Assembly (NCBI GenBank): GCA_005880915.1 | Contig: VBIW01000047.1 | Location: 18,140-82,139 of the forward strand | Direction of reading: 5' to 3' | Length of the DNA: 64,000 nt | Source of the DNA: Chloroflexota bacterium | GTDB taxonomy: Bacteria; Chloroflexota; Dormibacteria; Dormibacterales; Dormibacteraceae | Part shown: one piece after another, positions 1-5,666 of the stretch | Position numbering within the stretch: the stretch's first letter is position 1 | Layout: every line of letters starts with the position of its first letter | Notes under the pieces: model-generated | What the model was told of the DNA's origin: nothing | Database searches by the model: none | What the model saw: only the letters and a program-made list of their open reading frames with translations | Made by a program: the position numbers and the translations under genes

Positions 1-703
1 TTTCGCGTTGGGCATCACAGCGTTCCCGCGCGACAAGCTCGGCACGGGCCTGCTCGAGAAGATCGTCAGCGGGGGCGCGGCCAAGCTTGCGGAGGCGGGC
101 GTCCCGGTGGTCGGCGGCCATTCGGTCGACGACGCCGAGCCGAAGTTCGGCTACGCGGTCATCGGCGAGGTGCATCCGGACCGCGCCATCGGCCACGAGT
201 CCGCGCACGCAGGTGACGTTCTATTTCTGACCAAGCCGCTCGGGACAGGCCTGGTCACGACCGCCATCAAGCGCGGCCTGTGCCCACCCGCGCTGGAAAG
301 CGCCGCGGTCGCCGTGATGGCCACGCTCAATCGCGAGGCGTCCGAGGCCATGGTCGCGGCCGGCGCGACCGCCGCCACCGATGTGACCGGCTACGGGTTG
401 ATCGGCCACCTCGCGAACCTCAAGGGCGGAGCCGACCTCCACATTGGCGCCGTGCCCTACCTGGATGGTGTGCGCCAGCTCGCGGAGCGCGACCTTTTTC
501 CAGATGGCAGCCGCCGCAACCACGCCGCCTACCGCGACCTCGTCGACTGGGGCGCCACCGCCGAGCTCGACCAGATGATGCTGTGCGACGCTCAGACGAG
601 CGGTGGCCTCCTCGTCGCCATCCCGTCCGAAAACGCATCTCGATTCGACCGCTGGACGCGGATCGGCGTCATGCGCAGCGACGGCAAGATCCGGATCGTT
701 TGA
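1..703 (+). CDS. selD: selenide, water dikinase (5' truncated by window edge)
   Basis: SelD makes selenophosphate from selenide and ATP for selenocysteine and selenouridine synthesis. The reading frame is open from base 2, so the N-terminal third with the catalytic Cys/Sec and glycine-rich loop lies outside the window. Visible SelD hallmarks are the FPRDKLGTGLL segment, TDVTGYGLIGHL (family TDVTGFGLLGHL) and QTSGGLL near the C-terminus. The stop TGA shares its last base with the ATG of rsmD (TGATG), so the two are translationally linked. The TTG at base 8 is only the first start-like codon in a truncated frame, not the real start. Confidence 0.93.
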   Translation, partial: FALGITAFPRDKLGTGLLEKIVSGGAAKLAEAGVPVVGGHSVDDAEPKFGYAVIGEVHPDRAIGHESAHAGDVLFLTKPLGTGLVTTAIKRGLCPPALESAAVAVMATLNREASEAMVAAGATAATDVTGYGLIGHLANLKGGADLHIGAVPYLDGVRQLAERDLFPDGSRRNHAAYRDLVDWGATAELDQMMLCDAQTSGGLLVAIPSENASRFDRWTRIGVMRSDGKIRIV

Positions 704-1242
704 TGGGCAAGCTGCGAGTGAGCGGGGGAGAGGCGCGCGGCCGCCGGCTCAAGGCGCCGAAGAACATCCGGCCGACGCAGGGCATGGTGAAGCAGGCGAT
801 CTTCAACATGGTGGGTCCACGGATCGAAGGCGCCGAGGTGCTCGACCTGTTCGCGGGTTCCGGAGCGCTGGGCATCGAGGCGCTCTCCCGAGGCGCGGCC
901 CGCGTCACGTTCGTGGACCAGCAGCCGCGCGGTCTTGCTATCCTGCGGCAGAACTTGGACGCCCTCGGCTTCAAGGCACGCGCGCAGGTCGTCCGCGGTG
1001 ACGTCGTGCGGTGGCTCGAGGCGTCCCCCGATGCGATCAAGTCCGCCACCTTCGTTTTTCTCGACCCGCCTTACGAAGACGTGGTGCTCGACCGCGCCCT
1101 TGACGTGCTCGACCGCGAGGTCACCGGCGCCACGGTGCTCGCGGAGCATTCGCGCCGCCAGACCCTGCCAACCCTGAGCCGCCTGCGAGTCGACCGCGAG
1201 CGCCGCTACGGCGACACCCTGGTCACGGTGCTCACGACTTGA
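703..1242 (+). CDS. rsmD: 16S rRNA (guanine(966)-N(2))-methyltransferase RsmD
   Basis: RsmD methylates G966 of 16S rRNA in the 30S subunit using S-adenosylmethionine. The 179-residue product is of normal family length. It has the N-terminal RGRRLKAP segment, the SAM-binding motif DLFAGSGALGIEA, and the LDPPY catalytic loop typical of N2-guanine methyltransferases. The ATG at 703 overlaps the selD stop. The rsmD stop TGA overlaps the coaD ATG in the same TGATG arrangement. Linkage of rsmD to coaD is widespread in bacteria and supports the call. Confidence 0.95.
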   Translation: MGKLRVSGGEARGRRLKAPKNIRPTQGMVKQAIFNMVGPRIEGAEVLDLFAGSGALGIEALSRGAARVTFVDQQPRGLAILRQNLDALGFKARAQVVRGDVVRWLEASPDAIKSATFVFLDPPYEDVVLDRALDVLDREVTGATVLAEHSRRQTLPTLSRLRVDRERRYGDTLVTVLTT

Positions 1243-1754
1243 TGGCGCGCAACAACCTGAACCGCGTGCCGAACTCGAAGTTGGCCGTGTATCCCGGCAG
1301 CTTCGACCCGTTCACCAACGGACACCTCGACGTAGTCGACCGCGCGCTGGGCATCTTCGACAAGCTCATCGTCGCGGTGGCCGCAAACCCGGAGAAGCGT
1401 CAGCCGTTGTTCACCGTCGACGAGCGCCTCCAGCTGATCAGGGCTTCTGTCAACGGCCGCGATCGCGTAGAGGTGGCGAGCTTCACAGGTCTGACCGTCG
1501 AGTTCGCGCGCTCGCGCGGCGCGAGCACGCTGGTCAAGGGCTTGCGGGCCTACTCCGACTTCGACGCTGAGCTGCAGCAGGCGCTGATGAACCGCAAGCT
1601 CGCGCCGGACATCCACACCGTCTTCCTGATGTCTGGCTTCGCGCACATCTTTGTCTCGTCAAGTATCTTGAAGGACATCGCCAGCTACGGCGGGAAGGTC
1701 TCGGACCTGGTCCCGCCACCGGTTGCGAGAGCGTTGAAGGAGAAGTTCAGATAA
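1242..1754 (+). CDS. coaD: pantetheine-phosphate adenylyltransferase
   Basis: CoaD adenylylates 4'-phosphopantetheine to dephospho-CoA, the fourth step of CoA synthesis. The 170-residue protein has the N-terminal nucleotidyltransferase signature GSFDPFTNGHLD (the T/HxGH motif) and the C-terminal FVSSSILKDIA segment, matching ISSS(L/I)VKE in the family. The ATG at 1242 is preferred over the TTG three bases upstream because it makes the TGATG overlap with rsmD. The TAA stop lies in an ATAA sequence that seems to start the next gene. Confidence 0.95.
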   Translation: MARNNLNRVPNSKLAVYPGSFDPFTNGHLDVVDRALGIFDKLIVAVAANPEKRQPLFTVDERLQLIRASVNGRDRVEVASFTGLTVEFARSRGASTLVKGLRAYSDFDAELQQALMNRKLAPDIHTVFLMSGFAHIFVSSSILKDIASYGGKVSDLVPPPVARALKEKFR

Positions 1755-2236
1755 AGGTCGACGAGCTGCTTGACCGTTTCGAGTATCTGATCCAGAACGC
1801 GCGCCATGTCCCGCTCTCGACTCAGATCATGCTGAACGAAGATGAGCTCATGGAGCTGATCGACCAGATCCGGTTCAACCTGCCAGACGAGATCAAGCAG
1901 GCCAACTGGACCGTTTCCGAGCAGCAGCGCATCGTCGCCGAGGCCCACGCCGAGGCCGCGCGGACGATGTCGCGCGCCAACGAGCGCGCGGAGGAGGCGG
2001 CCTCAGAGCACGAGATCCTGCGCCGCGCCGAGCGTCACGCCGCGCAGGTCGTGAAGGACTCGCAGGCGAAGGGTGATCAGATCATCCGTGAGGCAGAGGC
2101 GTACGCGCTGGAACAGCTGAAGCAGCTCGAGGCCCACCTCGGGCGCACGCTGCAGACCGTGCGGCGTGGGGTGGAGGCGCTGCAGGCCAACCAGCCGCAG
2201 GCCGAAGAGACCGCCGACCGGGCGGCCGGCAGCTAG
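1751..2236 (+). CDS. coiled-coil protein, ATP synthase F0 subunit B-like/DivIVA-like family; apparent ATA start
   Basis: This is a conserved hypothetical coiled-coil protein often encoded beside coaD in Terrabacteria; its role is unknown. Residues about 60-140 are rich in Ala, Glu and Arg heptads. The first canonical start is ATG 1829, but the frame is open upstream and encodes the conserved family beginning (VDELLDRFEYLIQNARHVPL, then EDELMELIDQIRFNLPDEI). No ATG, GTG or TTG exists there. The codon matching the expected start is ATA at 1751, overlapping the coaD stop as ATAA, with a strong AAGGAGA eight bases before it. The 161-residue length assumes this start. The family assignment comes from the N-terminal pattern and is moderate. 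Confidence 0.75.
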   Translation: MKVDELLDRFEYLIQNARHVPLSTQIMLNEDELMELIDQIRFNLPDEIKQANWTVSEQQRIVAEAHAEAARTMSRANERAEEAASEHEILRRAERHAAQVVKDSQAKGDQIIREAEAYALEQLKQLEAHLGRTLQTVRRGVEALQANQPQAEETADRAAGS

Positions 2237-2243
2237 CTTCCCG

Positions 2244-2249
2244 TAGAAT
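2244..2249 (+). promoter_or_regulatory. -10 element TAGAAT for rpmF, leaderless type
   Basis: TAGAAT ends exactly 9 nt before the rpmF ATG and no Shine-Dalgarno lies between, so transcription would start at or next to the start codon. No clear -35 box is visible. Confidence 0.6.
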
Positions 2250-2258
2250 TCCCGGGCC

Positions 2259-2447
2259 ATGGCTCTACCGAAGGTCAAGCTATCCAAGTCGAAGAAGGGC
2301 CGCCGCCGCTCGCACCTCGCGCTGGCGCTGGTCCAGATCCAGGCCTGCCCGAACTGCAAGCACATGAGGCGACCACACTCGATCTGCCCGAACTGCGGCC
2401 ACTACGGCCCGGGCGCCGGCCGCGAAGTCATCAAAGCTAAGGAATAG
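2259..2447 (+). CDS. rpmF: 50S ribosomal protein L32
   Basis: L32 is a small zinc-ribbon protein of the large ribosomal subunit. The 62-residue product starts with MALPKVKLSKSKKGRRRSH, the usual opening, followed by CPNC and CPNC pairs separated by a short loop that form the zinc site. All four cysteines are present, so this is a zinc-dependent paralogue. The usual upstream neighbour DUF177/YceD is absent. The gene appears to have its own leaderless promoter. Confidence 0.96.
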   Translation: MALPKVKLSKSKKGRRRSHLALALVQIQACPNCKHMRRPHSICPNCGHYGPGAGREVIKAKE

Positions 2448-2457
2448 CCAGAACGTG

Positions 2458-2576
2458 TCCTCCCCATTCATGGGGAGGTGGCCTGAAAGGCCGGAGGGGC
2501 TGATGGCTCCTCCCCATTCATGGGGAGATTGGCTCCTCCCCATTCATGGGGAGGTGGCGCGAAGCGCCGGAGGGGC
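2458..2576 (+). repeat. REP-like double-hairpin repeats (three copies)
   Basis: Three adjacent copies of a palindromic unit lie between rpmF and fabD. Each begins with the hairpin CTCCCCATTCATGGGGAG. The first and third continue with a second short hairpin (GGCC-tgaaa-GGCC or GGCGC-gaa-GCGCC) and end in GGAGGGG, which could also pair with the opening CTCCCC. The same family occurs at 9307, 32510, 40442, 41239 and 58740. The last GGAGGGG seems to serve as the fabD ribosome-binding site. Confidence 0.85.
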
Positions 2577-2584
2577 TTGAGATA

Positions 2585-3502
2585 GTGGCACATAGCGTGG
2601 CGTTTCTCTTTCCCGGCCAGGGTTCGCAGCAGCCCGGCATGGGAGTCGAGCTTCTTCAAGATGACGAGGTCTCGGCGCTGTGCGACCAGTGTGCGTCGAC
2701 CGCGAACATCGACCTGCGCACCCTCCTCACCACCGCCTCCGACGACGAGCTGCGCCTGACCCAGAACGCGCAGCCGGCACTCTGCTTTGCTGGCATCGCG
2801 CTTACCCTCCTGCTTCGCCGCCGAGGCATTGAGCCGGCCGCGACAGCGGGTCATTCGGTCGGCGAGTACGCAGCGCTGGCCACGGCCGGGTCGATCGGCG
2901 CACCGCAGGTGATCAAAGCGGTGGTCGAGCGCGGCAAAGCCATGGCCGACGCCGCGCCCGCCGGCACCAGCTCGATGGCCGCCGTCCTCGGCCTCGACGC
3001 GCAGGCGATCGAGGTCGCATTTGCGGGGATGAACGATGCTTGGCCCGCCAACTACAACACGCCGACGCAGACGGTGATCGCAGGCACGATGACTGGCCTC
3101 GAGGTCGCGACGCAGCGTCTCCAGCTCGCCGGTGCGAAACGTGTCATCCCCCTCAACGTCAGCGCGGCATTCCACACGCCGCTCATGGCACCTGCGGCAG
3201 AACGTCTGCGCGCCGCGCTCGACCGCGTGGAGTGGCGCACGCCGCGGATTCCGGTGATGGCAAACCTCACCGGCAGACGCCACCAGGATGGGGATCGGAT
3301 CCCGCATGTCCTCGAGATGCAGCTTCGTTCCCCCGTGCGCTGGTCGGCCTGCATCGCGTCTCTGCTCGAGCTTGGGTGCGACACGTTCATCGAGGTCGGG
3401 CCGAAGCGCGCGCTGACCGGGATGATGCGCGAATTGGCCCCCGGCCGGGCCGCACATGCCGTCGCAGCTCCAGCCGCGGTCGAGGAGCTCGAAGTCACGT
3501 AA
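2585..3502 (+). CDS. fabD: malonyl CoA-acyl carrier protein transacylase
   Basis: FabD moves malonyl from CoA to acyl carrier protein for fatty-acid elongation. From GTG 2585 the product is 305 residues, normal length. It shows FPGQGSQ at 9-15, the nucleophile motif GHSVG at 89-93 (Ser91) and the catalytic His197 in AAFHTPLM. GTG 2585 is chosen because the repeat-borne GGAGGGG lies 9 nt upstream. An ATG at 2546 lies inside the repeat and would add 13 unrelated residues, and GTG 2597 is also possible. The fatty-acid cluster is thin here: fabD and acpP flank an unrelated gene, and no fabG, fabH, fabF or plsX is present. Confidence 0.93.
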   Translation: MAHSVAFLFPGQGSQQPGMGVELLQDDEVSALCDQCASTANIDLRTLLTTASDDELRLTQNAQPALCFAGIALTLLLRRRGIEPAATAGHSVGEYAALATAGSIGAPQVIKAVVERGKAMADAAPAGTSSMAAVLGLDAQAIEVAFAGMNDAWPANYNTPTQTVIAGTMTGLEVATQRLQLAGAKRVIPLNVSAAFHTPLMAPAAERLRAALDRVEWRTPRIPVMANLTGRRHQDGDRIPHVLEMQLRSPVRWSACIASLLELGCDTFIEVGPKRALTGMMRELAPGRAAHAVAAPAAVEELEVT

Positions 3503-3543
3503 GGAAGCAGGCGACAAAGCGTTGCCTGGCGAGGTTCTGCCCC

Positions 3544-3574
3544 TTGACTCGTCGCGGAAGGCCGGGCGCAGAAT
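3544..3574 (+). promoter_or_regulatory. possible promoter for the ABM/SnoaL fusion gene
   Basis: TTGACT (3544-3549) and CAGAAT (3569-3574) are separated by 19 bases and would start transcription near 3581, giving a leader of about 75 nt. Confidence 0.35.
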
Positions 3575-3581
3575 CTCGCGC

Positions 3582-3599
3582 GGTGGACTGCGGTCCACC
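3582..3599 (+). other. 5'-UTR hairpin
   Basis: GGTGGAC and GTCCACC form a perfect 7-bp stem with a TGCG loop at the predicted 5' end of the mRNA upstream of the gene at 3655. It could stabilise the transcript; no known riboswitch pattern was recognised. Confidence 0.4.
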
Positions 3600-3654
3600 C
3601 CTCGGCGTGTCCCCACGCGCCAACCGCCTAGTCGGGTTCTCACGGAGGTGAGAG

Positions 3655-4395
3655 ATGCATACAGGCGTAGTCAAGACGACCTTCAAGAAGACCGACCTCG
3701 ACCAAGCGATCGAGGAGTACAAGAAGCAGGCGCTTCCGGCGATCGCGACCCACCAGGGCGCCCGGTCAGCATTCTTGCTGCTCAACCGCGAGACGGGCGA
3801 CGCCATATCGATTGCGATGTACGAAGACGAGACGGCCGCAAAGTCGTTTGCACCCAAAGCCGAGAAGCTCATCGAATCGTTGAAGAAGTATCGAGCGGGC
3901 ACGGCCGAACCGAAGCGAGAGCTTTACGAGCTGGCAGTGTCGACGCAGATCGAGGCAAAGTCCGTTGTCGAGCGTGGCAACAAGAACTTCAACGCGCACA
4001 ACCTGGAAGCAATCGCGCGCGACGCGACGCCGGACAGCGAGATGACGGCACCCGGCGACGTCAAGCTCAAAGGACCGCAGGCGATCAAGGAGTACAACCA
4101 GAACTTCATCACGGCGTTTCCGGACGCTCGCGTGGAGGCGAAGAACACGTTCGCGCAGGGCAACCACGTCATCGTGGAAGGTGTGTTCACCGGGACGCAC
4201 AACGGAACCTTGAAAACGCCGATGGGTGATGTACCCGCCACGGGACGCAAGGTCAAGGGCGAGTTCATCCAGATCTTCGAGGTCGATCGGGGTCTCGTTA
4301 AGAAACTCAACCTGTTGTACGACCAGGTCCAGCTGATGACCCAGCTCGGCATGGCCCCGGCGCCGCCGCAGCAGGCGGTCAAGACCAACCGGTAG
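3655..4395 (+). CDS. ABM-like domain fused to SnoaL-like (ester cyclase) domain protein
   Basis: The 246-residue protein has two parts. Residues 1 to about 95 resemble the dimeric alpha/beta ABM fold (antibiotic biosynthesis monooxygenase-like, GARSAFLLLNRETGDAISIAMYEDE). Residues about 100-235 resemble the SnoaL-like polyketide cyclase/ester cyclase fold, with NFNAHNLEAIARDATPD, TAFPDARVEAKNTFAQGNHVIVEG split around a short linker, and GDVPATGRKVKGEFIQIFEV. The substrate is unknown; such domains often act on small aromatic or polyketide-like compounds. A near-perfect GGAGGTGA Shine-Dalgarno precedes the ATG, unlike the leaderless genes nearby. It interrupts the usual fabD-acpP neighbourhood. 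Confidence 0.75.
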   Translation: MHTGVVKTTFKKTDLDQAIEEYKKQALPAIATHQGARSAFLLLNRETGDAISIAMYEDETAAKSFAPKAEKLIESLKKYRAGTAEPKRELYELAVSTQIEAKSVVERGNKNFNAHNLEAIARDATPDSEMTAPGDVKLKGPQAIKEYNQNFITAFPDARVEAKNTFAQGNHVIVEGVFTGTHNGTLKTPMGDVPATGRKVKGEFIQIFEVDRGLVKKLNLLYDQVQLMTQLGMAPAPPQQAVKTNR

Positions 4396-4416
4396 AGAAG
4401 TTAAGGGCGTAAGGGC

Positions 4417-4450
4417 CGGGGGCCGCGCGGAGCCCCCGCCCCTGGGGCGG
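4417..4450 (+). terminator. GC-rich hairpins downstream of the fusion gene
   Basis: GGGGGC (4418-4423) pairs with GCCCCC (4432-4437), and CCGCCCC (4436-4442) pairs with GGGGCGG (4444-4450), so the two hairpins are mutually exclusive. There is no T-tract, so intrinsic termination is only possible. Confidence 0.3.
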
Positions 4451-4478
4451 CCCCGCCTGTCGAGCTCCCTGCTCGGTG

Positions 4479-4484
4479 TACAGT
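4479..4484 (+). promoter_or_regulatory. -10 element TACAGT for acpP, leaderless type
   Basis: TACAGT ends 9 nt before the acpP ATG at 4494; no Shine-Dalgarno lies between them. A weak TGTCGA at 4458 is the only -35 candidate. Confidence 0.55.
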
Positions 4485-4493
4485 AGACCGCGT

Positions 4494-4742
4494 ATGGAAA
4501 CTCAAAAGCTGAGCTTCGAGGACTTCAAGAACATTATCGTCGAGCGACTTGGATGCGAGCCCGAGCAGGTGACGATGGACGCGTCGTTCCAGGAGGACCT
4601 TAACGCCGACTCGCTCGACCTCGTCGAGCTTATCTACGCCTTCGAGGAAAACACAGGCCTCGAGATCCCCGACGAGGACGCAGAGAAGATCACGACCGTG
4701 GGGCAGGCCTGGGAGTACATCCAGGAGAAGGCCGGCTCATAG
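4494..4742 (+). CDS. acpP: acyl carrier protein
   Basis: ACP carries growing acyl chains on a 4'-phosphopantetheine arm. The 82-residue acidic protein has the canonical ADSLDLVEL motif, with Ser40 as attachment site, and the usual four-helix pattern. ATG 4494 fits the family N-terminus better than an in-frame GTG at 4476 and agrees with the -10 spacing. The stop TAG lies in an ATAG sequence whose ATA appears to be the first codon of rnc. Confidence 0.95.
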   Translation: METQKLSFEDFKNIIVERLGCEPEQVTMDASFQEDLNADSLDLVELIYAFEENTGLEIPDEDAEKITTVGQAWEYIQEKAGS

Positions 4743-5653
4743 CACAGCCTCAGTCTGCAGTCCCGCTCGCCCAGTCACTGCAGCAGCTCCAGCAAAAGAT
4801 CGGCATCCACTTTCGCGACCCCGGACTCCTGCTCGAAGCCGTCACCCACAGCTCATTTGCGAACGAGAGCCCCTCCATCTCTCCCCGTGACAACGAGCGC
4901 CTCGAATACCTCGGCGACGCCGTCCTCCAGCTGATCGCGGCCGAGTATCTCTACAAGCACCACCCAGGTGCCACCGAAGGCGAGCTGACGCAGACGCGCT
5001 CCGCGATGGTCAACACCAACACGCTCGCCCAGCTCGCCGAGCAGCTCGGCCTGGGCGACTATCTCTATCTCGGGAAGGGCATCGCGAAGGGAGGCGGCCG
5101 CAACCTCAAGTCGCTCCTGGCCAACGCCTTCGAGGCAGTCCTCGGCGCGGTGTTTCTCGACGCCGGCTACGACGCCGCCTATCACTACTACCTCAACCGA
5201 TACCGCGCCCTCCCGTCACCCATCCGCGACGAGAACTTCAAGGGCCGCCTGCAGCAGGTCGCGCAGGAGCGCTTCGGCGAGACGCCTGTCTACGACAGCG
5301 AAGGCGCGCGAGTGGGCCAGCACCGCGAGTACACCTCGGTCGTGTTCGCCGGCGCGCAGCCGCTCGGCACGGGCCACGGAGTCAGCAAGCAAGAAGCGGA
5401 GCAGGACGCAGCACGCGCCGCCCTCGAGAGCCTCCTCGGCTCGACGACCGAGGCGCCCGCGGCCAAGACTGCCAAGACCCGCTCTCGCCGCGCCCCGCGC
5501 AAAAAGCGCGAGACGCCGCCGTCCGAGCCGTCGCCGGCGGAGCCCTCGGCGCTGGAGACGGTCCCTGCCGAGGTGGTGCCCCTCCACGCGATGGCCGAAG
5601 AACCGGTGGCCCCCGCCCCGCGCAGCAGGCAGTTCGGGGAACCGATCGAGTAA
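4739..5653 (+). CDS. rnc: ribonuclease III; no canonical start codon (ATA at 4739 proposed)
   Basis: RNase III cleaves double-stranded RNA in rRNA processing and mRNA decay. The conserved beginning ([21 protein letters not shown]), the signature [12 protein letters not shown] and the later [11 protein letters not shown] lie in one frame, followed by a dsRNA-binding domain (about 170-240) and a Pro/Ala/Glu-rich tail of about 65 residues. The first in-frame ATG is at 5006, beyond the catalytic signature, and no ATG, GTG or TTG occurs upstream in the open frame. ATA 4739 overlaps the acpP stop (ATAG) with AGGAGAAGG upstream; CTG 4778 is the alternative. The family ADxxEA aspartate is Asn here (LANAFEAV). 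Confidence 0.9.
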   Translation: MAQPQSAVPLAQSLQQLQQKIGIHFRDPGLLLEAVTHSSFANESPSISPRDNERLEYLGDAVLQLIAAEYLYKHHPGATEGELTQTRSAMVNTNTLAQLAEQLGLGDYLYLGKGIAKGGGRNLKSLLANAFEAVLGAVFLDAGYDAAYHYYLNRYRALPSPIRDENFKGRLQQVAQERFGETPVYDSEGARVGQHREYTSVVFAGAQPLGTGHGVSKQEAEQDAARAALESLLGSTTEAPAAKTAKTRSRRAPRKKRETPPSEPSPAEPSALETVPAEVVPLHAMAEEPVAPAPRSRQFGEPIE

Positions 5654-5656
5654 ACT
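5651..5656 (+). promoter_or_regulatory. -10 element TAAACT for smc
   Basis: TAAACT begins on the rnc stop codon and ends 10 nt before the smc TTG start. No Shine-Dalgarno is present between them. Confidence 0.5.
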
Positions 5657-5666
5657 CCGCGCCAGT

